DNA of 64,000 bases from Pseudogymnoascus destructans (lineage: Eukaryota > Ascomycota > Leotiomycetes > Thelebolales > Thelebolaceae), in NCBI RefSeq assembly GCF_001641265.1, contig NW_020167532.1, positions 620,001 to 684,000 of the forward strand, read 5' to 3'. Positions within the stretch are counted from its first letter, which is position 1; every line of letters starts with the position of its first letter. Below the pieces are notes generated by a model. That model saw only the letters and a program-made list of their open reading frames with translations, was not told the DNA's origin and ran no database searches. This document shows, in pieces, positions 32,101-41,763 of this stretch. Made by a program: the position numbers and the translations under genes.

Positions 32101-33967
32101 AACTATCCTATCACTATTTACAGTGACCATTCAAACCTCTTGACCTTTACAACCACTAAACAGCTCAATAGACGACAAGCAAGGTGGTCTGAACAACTAG
32201 GAGGTTTTGACTTTGTTATAAAACATGTCTCAGGGGCCAAGAATCAAAGAGCAGATCTCCTCTCAAGAAGACATGACTACCAAGATTCTGCTAAAACTAG
32301 CAATACAAAGGCTCTGCTAGACTCAGCAAAGCTTATAGCAGCATCTTTAAGCAACCCTAGTACTACAGAGGACTTAGGGGTAAACTTATCCCCTCAAGAC
32401 CAAGTTGCCCCCATTACCTCTTCTCAGGAACCAGAGACCTTTAAAGACTATACACCCTCAGCAACACTTCTTAAAGCATTCAAAGATGCTTACAACCATG
32501 ATCCCTTTGCGAAAAGAACTTTGGAATACCTCCAGAAGAAATCCTCTCTTGAGAAAGTTGGACTACAGAATTTCTCAAAAAATCAGCATGGACTTCTCTT
32601 ATTCAAGAACTATATCTATGTCCCAAGGGATAAACGATTACAGCTACACCTCCTACAGCAGTTCCATGATGCTCCAGCTGCAGGGCACTTTGGCTTTGCA
32701 AAAACTTATGAACTTCTAACAAGAAAGTTCTACTGGCCTAGTCTAAGGACTACTCTTCAAGACTATATATCTTCTTGCACTACTTGCAACTTGAACAAAC
32801 CTACACGGCAAAAGCCCTATGGCCTCTTGCAGCCTCTACCTATACCAGAACGCCCATGGGACTCCATATCCATTGACTTTATAGTCAAGTTGCCTCCTTC
32901 TATCCCAAAAGGGGGTGCTACCCCTTATGACTCTATCCTTGTGGTGGTAGAAAGGCTCACAAAAATGGCACACTTTGAGCCTTGCAATGAGACTATCACA
33001 GCTTCTGAACTTGCGTGGCTATTCCTCAAGGTGGTCTTTAAATATCATGGAATTCCTGGACACTGGATCTCAGATAGGGGAGCAGTTTTCACTTCAAACT
33101 TTTTTAAGGAGTTCTCTAAACTCTTAAACATGGAACAACGCTTCTCTACAGCTTATCACCCTCAAACAGATGGCCAGACAGAGAGAGTCAACTCTGTACT
33201 TGAACAATATCTAAGAATTTATACAAACTATGCTCAAGACAACTGGGCAGATCTTCTCCATCTTGCAGAATTTGCTTACAACAACACAGTCTCTAACACC
33301 ACAAAAGAGACACCTTTCTATGCAAACTATGGTTATCACCCTAGGTTTGAAGTGGCAGAACTGAATTGCCCTGAAAATTTCAAAAAACCCTTCTGCTACT
33401 GAAAGAATCATCTACCTTAAGGGCCTCCAGGACTATCTCAAGGTTCAAATACAGCGTGCACAAGACGAGCAGGCTCAGGCCTTTAACAGGGGGGTGGTTG
33501 CACCACAATTCAAAGTTGGTGATCAAGTCTTTTTGTCTAGAAGACATATCACAACTACTAGACCTTCAGACAAACTTGATACTAAAAGACTTGGACCTTT
33601 TAAGATCACAAGGACTATTGGCAAGAACGCTTTCGAGCTTGCATTACCACCTACTTGGACTATCCATAATGTCTTCCATGCATCTCTCTTGTCTAAGGCA
33701 CAAGAAAGTTCCTTAAGACCACTTCAGTCTCCTCCACCTCCTGTTCTGATCTTGGATCAACCAGAATATGAAGTAGAGTCTATCCTTGACAAAAAGACAC
33801 TTAGAGGTCAGGACTACTTCCTCGTTAAGTGGAAAGGCTATCCTACAAGTGACAACACTTGGGAGCCTAAGAGAAATCTAAAAAATGCATCTAAGCTCAT
33901 TCTAGAATTTCTTTCTAAGAAAGCCAACTGGCTAAAGGGCAAGCAGACAGCCAACAAACGTCCTTAA
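29176..33967 (+). CDS. Gypsy-2 gag-pol polyprotein, one frameshift before the chromodomain
   Basis: ATG at 29176; 1408 codons are open to 33402. Gag core (LKGFLMQLDIYFTLRPHQF) is at about residues 75-230, CCHC knuckle CLYCGKGGHRIQEC at about 315, protease MIDSGATGNFIS at about 410, RT with [33 protein letters not shown] and VVYLDDILIYS at about 670-775, RNase H LETDASDFAISGILY at about 910, integrase HHCC (GHFGFAKTYELL ... CTTCNLNK) at about 1175-1210, SIDFIVKLP, SDRGAVFTSNF and AYHPQTDGQTERVN. Near 33382, in a run of six A, the frame shifts by one base; the other frame continues through VGDQVFLSRRHI to a chromodomain (YFLVKWKGYPTSDNTWEP) and ends at 33967. All catalytic motifs are intact. 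Chromodomains steer integration to marked chromatin in this clade. Confidence 0.92.
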
Positions 33968-33978
33968 AAGGGGGATCA

Positions 33979-34914
33979 TGTCATACTGACATTCGTTGCA
34001 CTCAGTTTGCTATCAAACTCAAGAGCAAACTTAGAAATCTCCTCCTCAAACCTACAAGTCACCATACATATCTTGGCTTATCACACCAACAACAGAAACA
34101 ATACTACTCAACGATTGCTGCAAACTCTTCTACTACATCTGTTTATGCTACATACATCACGGCATATCATTTGGACACTCATTGAACAAGTTATTAAGAA
34201 AATCTCCTCCTTAAGGGGGTGGGCCAATACTACCACATGGCATATCTCTACCAACTAGAGGCCTAGGAACATGAACGATAGCTCTAGAAGCTTCTACAAC
34301 CCTCTATGATTCATTACACGTCATCGCTCCTTAGTTACCCACAAGATTGGTTAAGTTATGACATAATTTGTCTATAGGTACTCTGACCTTGGACCTCCTT
34401 TTCACTTCCTATAGGCTAGGAACCCAAGAGATGGTTCTATGGGATTCTCTTACGTTCACTACATGATTAGCAAGCTAGTTGTGGGTCGCACTTGATTTCT
34501 AATACATTTACCAAGCCTGGTTAGTCATGGAAAGTCATGGAAAATAAGAGAACTACACTCCTTTGGCATAAATAGGATTGCCCTTTCCTTAAGAAAGGGC
34601 AAGCAGGCAATACAGTAAATCGACTAGCACATACTTCTACGTCTTTTCCAAGCTTCCAAGCATTGATCTTGTTATTCTCTGTTTTTGAAAAGTCAGTGAG
34701 GTGCTAACCTCTGACTTACCCCTGAGTTCTCAGACTCAACATTTGTTGCAACTTGTCTAAACCACTTCACCACATCATACACCTGATTGCTGCGTTGTGG
34801 AATAGTCTAAGCTACAACCCTTTGGCTCTGTTTCCTAAGACAGTGTGTTGTCTTAGTAAATTCATCCCTTCCTTGGGTGGCTAGATTCTCATATCTGGTG
34901 CACCCACCATTACA
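33979..34914 (+). repeat. Gypsy-2 3' LTR
   Basis: 936 bp, preceded by a purine tract AAAAGGGGGATCA (33966-33978). Nearly identical to the 5' LTR. Confidence 0.95.
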
Positions 34915-34919
34915 CTTGG

Positions 34920-34957
34920 GTGGCTAGATTCTCACATCTGGTGCACCCACCATTACA
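34920..34957 (+). repeat. Gypsy-2 solo LTR L5, right end
   Basis: GTGGCTAGATTCTCACATCT to ACCATTACA, the last 38 bp of the LTR begun at 27289, displaced by the gypsy-2 element. Confidence 0.9.
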
Positions 34958-37930
34958 GTACCCAGCGTCAAACTTCATGAACTCTCCCCAGAAACTCAGA
35001 GAGTTTCATACGGAATACCCAGATTTACCAGGTCCACGAACTCCTGCCAAAAGGATGATACTAATTGGGGTCCGCGGTCGCTTACAATCGACTCCGGAGT
35101 GTGTCCGAATCGGTATATCCATTCGATGAACAATTGCGCCATCTGCCGGGCAGTTGTGGTTTTGTAGCAAGGTATGGTCACCGAACTCTTACCGAGTCGG
35201 TCCATAAACACTAAGATGCTATCGTATCCATGCTTGTCCCTTGGGAACTCCTTGAAGTCCATGGTAAGGTGTTGCATAGGATATTCGGGTACGGATAGTG
35301 GGTGTAAGAATCCTTGTTGCTTAGTGACATTGGTGTGAGAAAGCCGGCATGTCACACAGTTTCGTACATACCGCAAACAGTCCGCTTCCATCCCGACCCA
35401 ATGATACTTTGGGGCGAGCAATTGGTAGGTTTTCCTGCCACTTGGATGTGCTGACGACACTTGATCGTGCGCTTCCCGGATCAGTTTCGTACATAGGTCA
35501 GTGTGGCGATTCACACATAGGCGGCCTTTGTACAGGAGGAGCTCGTCGTTCATCGCGAATCCGTCCGGTAGGGGTTGTTTCGCGCGAGTCTCGGTGAACG
35601 ACTTCTGATTGTCCGCACATAGCGCCTCTATTAAATTGAAGGGCACCTGGGGCTTGGGTGTGTCCATCGAATTAATGGATGCTATGTAGCTCTCGGCGAG
35701 TTCGGTGCTGATTCGGGGGTGTAGGCAGCTTGGACCTAACAATACCCTCCTCCTACTATCAAGTTTGACTTTCTGCTGCGTTACCAAGTCCTGGTCTCTT
35801 CGGCTCAGAATATCAGCCTTCTGGTTATTTTTGCCCGCGGTGTACGTAATGCAGAAGTTGAAGTCAGAGAGTAGCTCCATCCATCGAACCTGCTTCGCGG
35901 TGAGAACCTTGGTAGACATGAAATATTCCAGCGAACGGTGGTCAGTGTACACATCGACTCGGTGGCGCACTGAAGCCAACTCGGGCCTCCATTTTCTGAA
36001 GGCCTTTACTATTGCGAATAGTTCCTTGTCGTGGATCTCCCAATTGATCTCATGTCCGGATAGGACATGACTGTAAAAGCTTACGGGGTACCATCGCTTG
36101 TCAGGGTGTTCTTGAGACAGGACACCAGCTACCACTCCATCAGAGGAGTCGGTCTCCAGCTTCGTAGGCAATTCGGGGTTGAAGTGGTGAAGTGCCTGTA
36201 CCACTAAAAGTTGTCGTCGCAATTCCTCGAACGCATCCTCACATTCGTCTGTCCACCGGAACGGCTCCAAGGGGCTAGTGATGGTGGTGAGGGGCTTTGC
36301 TATTTTGCCAAAATTATGAATGAATTGTCTATAGAAGCCACAGAATCCCAGGTAGGACTTAACACCCGTAACAGTGGTTGGTCGGATCCAGTTACGAAGG
36401 GGTTCGATTTTGTCAGGGTCCGCTTCGACACCGGAGGTAGTGAGAACATAACCCAAGTATTTTGTCCTGGTGACGTTGAACTCGCATTTGTTCAAATCGG
36501 CTTGGAGTCCAGCTTCTCGGAGACGCTGTAGGACCTTATGCACATGCTCTATGTGTTCTGTAGGGTCCTCTGAATAGATTAGGATGTCATCTAGGTATGC
36601 GGTACAGAAGTCGTCTAAGTATTGCATCAGGACGTCATTCATATACCGCTGATAGGTTGCGGGACCGTTCGTCAGTCCAAATGGCAGCACTTTGCACTTA
36701 TAGGATCCATAGCGAGTCCGAAAGGTCGTGTACTCTTCCGAGTCGGGGTGCATCCGTATACGATGGAAGGCTTGTCTGATATCTAGCTTCGTGAAGATTT
36801 TTGCTTTTGACACCCGTCCTAGTAGTTCGTCGATATGCGGGATGGGGTAGGGATCATTCCGGGTGAGACCATTTAACTTCCGGTAATCGATGCAAAATCT
36901 TAATTTGCCATCCGCTTTCTTTACGAATAGGATAGGGGACGCGAAGGGGCTGTTGCTGTTGACGATGAATCCCTTTTCCAGGTTTTCCAGCAGATATTGC
37001 TTGGTAGCCTTAAGCTCTTCGGTGCCCTGTCGATATAACGGGGAGAAAGCATTTGGTAAAGGGGCTTCGAGCTGTATCTTGTGGTCGTATATGCGGTGGG
37101 GGGGAATTCGATCCGATTCCAACTTCGAAAAGACATCGGTGTACCTCTGGTGCATATGCGGAAGCTTCTGCTGGATGAGGCAGAGCGTTTCTTCGTCCTC
37201 TACCAACTCCTTTTCATGAATGATCTGATCGATTTCGTAGATGCTAGTCTGAAAAAACTCAGAGTCGTTTCGCATCATCTTGTGGTGGAAAGCATTTGCA
37301 CTGATTTCACATATATGCATGGGCGTAAACCTATGTACTAAGGTTTTCTGCAGTGGGGGAGAAACCTCCTGGTTTCGTGGTGGGTTCGATGGCGTATCGG
37401 TGATCTCTTCGTAGTCGGAAGTTATCACTTTCATTTCCATCGAACGTCCGCCTGCGCGGCGTCTGTCTTCGCGGTGGATTGCGAAATCCCGGCGATTCGC
37501 ATCCGACTGGTATGCAGGATGTTTAATGGACGTTTCGCGTGAGTGGTAGGGCAAGGTGATCTCCTTGCTCCAGCTAGGAGTCGGCGGGTACTCCTTTGGC
37601 CATACTAACTGGCTCTTTGCAGTCGAGTAGTATTCGGAAGCGGCTGAAAAGCTTCTTCCCAATTATCACATCTTGTGCTCCGAGGTCCAGGAGTACAAAG
37701 GGGCAGTTATATATTCAGCGTCCTTCGACTGTTAAGTGTAACCGAATATACTCTGATACGTGGCCTTGGATTTTGTGCTGAAATCCACCTATGGGTACAG
37801 AGTAGGGTAGTTTCCGTATGGGGCTCTGAAGCACTTTCGACAGTTGTATTGTGAAAGGCTTGTTAATGACGGGGTAGCCATTTGCTCCTGTGTCTGCTAG
37901 GGACTTTGTTTGCACCCCGAGTCCATTCAT
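34958..37930 (-). pseudogene. Gypsy-3 protease, RT, RNase H and integrase N-terminal half
   Basis: The minus-strand frame 37662-34996 is 888 codons without a stop. Upstream in another frame (37930-37715) is the protease DTGANGYPV. The long frame has RT motifs LRFCIDYRKLNGLTRNDPYP, KVLPFGLTNGPATYQRYMND and TAYLDDILIYSEDP; RNase H KLETDSSDGVVAGVLSQ (TDSS, usually TDAS) and YTDHRSLEYFM; integrase zinc site with VRNCVTCRLSH; and SIVSDRGPQLVSSFWQEF, where it stops being element-like at about 35036. The remaining bases down to 34996 read the inverted chromodomain backwards. 34958-35036 on the plus strand is the chromodomain tail (PASNFMNSPQKLREFHTEYP). Confidence 0.88.
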
Positions 37931-38031
37931 ACTCAGGGTCGTGTCGACTAAGAACTGGGTACCTCCCAGGAGTTCTCATAAGTCTAGTCCTCACAGGTCA
38001 CATTTGCGTAGACCTAGGAAGGAGCCTTCTC

Positions 38032-39442
38032 CTAGGCCTCGTCGTTTTCCTCGAGGGACACATCCGATTGAAGTTCCACGGCTTCCTCCCATTGTTCTTC
38101 TGCCTCGGGGTCGTTACGGTCGATTTCCTTGATAGTATCGTTAAGGGGGCATTTGTCCTGGAAATGGCTGGGCTTGCCACACTTGAAACAGTTTCCTGAG
38201 GACGCTGGGACTGCGGTCTTCATACGGCATCGTTGGCTTGGGAGGAACGTGGTTCGGGTGAACAGAGCAGGTGTGGCTCGAGTCGGCTTCGATGCTGACG
38301 TCTTTGCCGTATCCATGGTACGTGTGGACGTCCTTGCGGGGGCGGGTAGCAGATTCAATTCGTTGTTCCGGCGCCGTTCCTGATCGAAGATGGTAAGTTC
38401 TCATACCATGGTCTGGTAGTCTCCATTCCATTGGTTTTTGATGATCGTGACGTGGCTGCGAAATTGGGGAGTCAACTTGTTCCACATGTACCGGAACCAT
38501 TCCGACTCGGAGACTTGTCCTGTGATAGCTGCACTTTGGAAACGAGCCTTGAACTCTGGGAAGGTTTCGCTAGTATGTCCATTCTCTCCCATTTGCAGGT
38601 TGTCGAAGAGGTTCCTGGCCTGTTCCGTCTTATTGCTGTGAGGTAGTATGAACCTAGTAGGTCCATCATCTCCTCAGCACTGCGGAACCCATGCATAGCA
38701 GACAGGTATTGGGGCTCTAGGTATGTCTTAGCAGGCCGGTCGTAGTTCCCCATATCAACGCTCTTCTCGAGACGTCGGTAAGGTAGTGGTCCTCATTGAC
38801 TACGAGTCGGTCCCGAATCGAGGCGCTCCATTGTAGGAAGGTATGTTCTATCCCATCGCTGAGCGGAGTGATTCTCTTCGAGATGGTAGATTTCTTATAG
38901 CGAGTCGGTGGGTCCTTGGTGTGCATTTGTGACGTGCTTGAGAACGAAAGTCCTGAAGAGGCGGCAATTGAACTGTCTCAGGGGTGTTTCGTGTGCGAGG
39001 CGTTCGTTGCCCCGCAGCTTCGACTGTGGGTATGGGGGCGTCCACCGGCGGTGTGGATGGGGTTCTGGTCTGGGCTGCCGTCAGGGTAACTAGTAGATCC
39101 TTGACCTCCTGTATCTGTGCTTTGAGGTGGGCCATTCGACTCGGGATGTCTTCGGATGGCACAGCAGTCGTAGCTTCAGCGGTGGTTTGTCTGGTAGTCA
39201 TTCTGGGCAGTTGACCGTCGTTGTCTTGGGGTATGTTTGATGTCAGCTTTTTCGACATATTGCCTCGGGTGTGTATCGGTACCGATACGAAAGAGCTTGA
39301 CTTCCGGTAGCTTGTAGCTATCAATGCTCTTGTCCACAATTTCCTCTGTGCTAGGAGGGGGTTCTTTGATCTCGTATCCTATTTGTCGCCAATGCGTCGG
39401 CGACTTTACCAGCTTGTTCTGAAGAATCAAACCCTGATCCAC
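38032..39442 (-). pseudogene. Gypsy-3 gag, frameshifted in several places
   Basis: Minus-strand frames overlap in series: MDQGLILQNKLVKSPTHWRQ (39442), MTTRQTTAEATTAVPSEDIP with a coiled stretch HLKAQIQEVKDLLVTL, LSDGIEHTFLQWSASIRDRL (gag core start), MHGFRSAEEMMDLLGSYYL, FPEFKARFQSAAITGQVSES, and the CCHC knuckle CFKCGKPSHFQDKC followed by an acidic end. At least four frame changes are needed to join them, so gag is dead although pol is mostly open. Confidence 0.8.
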
Positions 39443-39613
39443 TGGCTGTCTGTGAGATCTCTGGAATCACGGCTATTTGAAGTCGTCAGGTCTCTCCTCC
39501 GAAACATCACTGAGTCGCGGTCGATGTTGTAATGGTAGTTCTCCTGAGTCGTTCCGGTGTGGGATATTATTTAAGTACAGCTGTCCCTGGCAGGCGTGAT
39601 CTTTTTTGTATAA

Positions 39614-39871
39614 TGTAAGGACACAGGGCACCCAGCTCACAGTAATAGCATATGAGAGTGCGAGTCGGAGGCTAAACGGATGCTATCCTATAGGTCTACT
39701 ACGAAGGATACAAAAAAGATGAACGGGGAACCCCCCGAGTCGATTGTCTCAAGTACCTGAAAACCATCTGACTCGGTTCCGACTCAGTTAGCCCACCCAA
39801 ATGATCACAAGTGACCCCGCAGCTACCCAGAGTCTACTCCCTAGAATGAGAGACAAGAAGGCATCCTTACA
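39614..39871 (-). repeat. Gypsy-3 5' LTR and self-priming site
   Basis: 258 bp. Read on the minus strand, the LTR contains ATCTTTTTTGTAT (39720-39708). Two bases after the LTR end (39612-39613) lies its 13-nt perfect complement ATACAAAAAAGAT (39611-39599). The same LTR motif is kept in the solo copies at 9794 and 48073. Confidence 0.8.
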
Positions 39872-40190
39872 ATATCCAAGATATCCAATGTTATCCATCA
39901 CATGACATTCCGTGGATTGCCGTGGATAACATGGATAACATAATATCCATGATATCCAATGTTATCCATCATGTGAGGTTGCAGCTGTAAGCGCTAGCCA
40001 TAGCACTAGCACTTAGCCATAACACATAGTAATTATAACATTATATATATATATATATCTACATCTAAAGCCTCAATCGCAGTTTGAGGAGGCGGCGCCA
40101 TTCTGATATTACTACATTAGGCGAAGCTATAGGTGTGATAAGGGGCTACTACTACTTCAAGGCTAATCTGTTGAATTGACCATTACCGAT
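39872..40190. repeat. Short repeats of ATATCCAATGTTATCCATCA and an AT tract
   Basis: Two 26-bp near-identical units (39881 and 39953) with TGGATAACAT between them in inverted form (39923-39932 against ATGTTATCCA at 39888-39897), then (TA)n at about 40042-40058. It may be the edge of a small DNA element; no ORF. Confidence 0.4.
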
Positions 40191-41763
40191 TGTAGTAATT
40201 GCCAAGATGCCAAGTAAGGCTAGTGGTCAAGCAGCTAAAATCCTCTATTGGCTCTTACGCTCTTACCCCTTACCTTCCATTATGTGATAGGATAGCAACC
40301 ATCTCAACCATGTCTCGTTTCGCCCGGCAGCCGTGTTTGGGAAATGGTGCAAAGAAGGGGCGTCCTACCTTCGCGGGATAGAAGGATAGATTGCTTCTAA
40401 TCGCGTCACCGCCAACCTTACCAATCAACAACACAAGCACTTCCCCCAAAGCCAATACACCCAACCACAGCCAAGCACCATCCGTCAACACGCAGCAAAA
40501 TGCTTACGACGACTCTGGACTCTTGGAACGGGCTGTCCCCCGGGCGGAGAAACACCTGGCACGAAGGAAGCAACGGAGCGGGGTCTGGGCGAGACTGCCA
40601 AGACCTGGGGGCGCAGAGGGACAAGAGGGACAAGAGACTCCGCCCCCTCGCCCAGCCGTCCTTGAGCGGAATTGCGTGGGGATGGGGTACGGTGGCCGGA
40701 GAGGCAAGTGAGCAAGTTCTCGGAGGTTTGGCGGACAAACGTTGCACAAAAGTTGCGCACAGGAGACGAAAAAGTCTTGGCGCGGGCTGAAAACGGGGGC
40801 ACAGAGTGTGCTACGGTGACCAGAAATGCAAGGTGGCGAAATTGCCTGGCGCGTCGGGTAAGCAGGATTTTCTTGGCGTCATGGGATTTCTTGGCGTCAT
40901 GGGTTGTCTTGGCTTCTTGGCCCATGGTCGGGGCCAAGTGACTCCGCCCTTGGCCTTTGTGTGGAATGAAGGGCGGAGGGGCTTGGGAGCGGCGGATTGG
41001 CGGATTGGCTGGGCAAAGGACGGGGTCTTGGCGCTGGATTCGGAATTCCGCTGGATTGGCTGGGCAGTGGGGACTCGACTCAATATTGGCATGGGAGGGG
41101 GGTCTTGGCATTAGATGATGGTGGGATCACCAAAACGCACTGTACTATAGAATTACTCGGGCATGCTACGGAGTAAGTACTTTATTTTATATTTATGTAC
41201 TTTATAGTTTCCTTTTTTTAAAAAAAAAAATCTTTCCTATTGATGATAACCTGTGATATCCGCCCCTCCCCCTCCATCTATCTAAATTCCCCTTCCTCCC
41301 CTTCATCCCAAATACTCCCCTATATCCATCCCCAATTACTACTTCCACACCAACCATCCAGAGCCTATTTGTTTTGTCCAACAACACCAAGCCTTGTCCT
41401 CCTCTGCGTTCCCCATAAAATACCATAAATAGGTACTCGGTCCTCCCCTTTCGACGCCAAGACCACCCAGCCTCTGTTCCCACGCGTCAGAGACGTGTCT
41501 TTTACCAAGCAACTCGCTTGTTTTGCTTAATGGGTTGCTAAGACGCCGACTTCGAATATCTACTTCATCGTTACCTCAACATCTCAACTTGACTCGATTG
41601 TTCGCCGCCGAGCATCGTTCCTTCCCAAAGTTCGTCGCCTAAATCTCTATTTTTCCCGCGCGCCTCCCGTGGATTAACGAATAGGCTCTCACCGCCCCAA
41701 TCACTCCACACTCCTTGCTATACTTAACCTACTTTCTGCCACGCCAAGAATCCTTCGATCATC
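40191..41763 (+). promoter_or_regulatory. pacC upstream region with a dense cluster of PacC-type GCCAAG sites
   Basis: No convincing gene, though short GC-rich ORFs exist on both strands. GCCAAG or its complement occurs at 40201, 40209, 40472, 40597, 40776, 40872, 40890, 40908, 40916, 40933, 40949, 41027, 41104, 41456 and 41743; GCCAGG forms at 40555 and 40845. Ten of the GCCAAG sites fall in 40597-41109. GCCARG is the known PacC recognition core. Chance would give about 0.25 hexamer hits on two strands in 513 bp. A pyrimidine-rich leader follows (41200-41760), with the last site 15 bp before the ATG. The cluster fits autoregulation by ambient pH. Confidence 0.7.

Larger units (their letters stand above)
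28188..34914 (+). mobile_element. Gypsy-2: nearly intact Ty3/gypsy chromovirus, target duplication CTTGG
   Basis: LTRs 28188-29123 and 33979-34914 (both 936 bp) enclose one long gag-pol frame and a chromodomain. Flanks are cttgg on both sides (28183-28187 and 34915-34919). Three LTR differences were noticed by eye (28349 A/G, 28774 A/G, 29099 T/C against the 3' copy), all transitions, so insertion was recent. It sits inside another LTR of its own family. Confidence 0.95.
24664..39871 (-). mobile_element. Gypsy-3: Ty3/gypsy chromovirus with internal inversion and nested insertions
   Basis: The minus-strand element runs from the 5' LTR (39871-39614) to the 3' LTR (24921-24664), two 258-bp repeats in the same orientation. 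A polypurine tract (on the minus strand GGAGGGGGGTAG) directly precedes the 3' LTR (24922-24935). Gag to mid-integrase reads on the minus strand down to about 35036. The rest of integrase and the chromodomain lies inverted on the plus strand at about 26527-27288 plus 34958-35036. Between them sit a gypsy-2 solo LTR and the gypsy-2 element. Outer flanks (gtgac, atatc) do not match. Confidence 0.8.

Noticed and set aside
24664..39871. Target duplication for gypsy-3
   Set aside because: Flanks gtgac and atatc differ, so the outer ends cannot be claimed as one clean insertion, although LTR orientation and the polypurine tract agree.
40485..41111. Minus-strand 208-codon ORF and plus-strand ORFs upstream of pacC
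   Set aside because: Low-complexity GC-rich frames on both strands with no motif; the DNA is better explained by the site-rich promoter.
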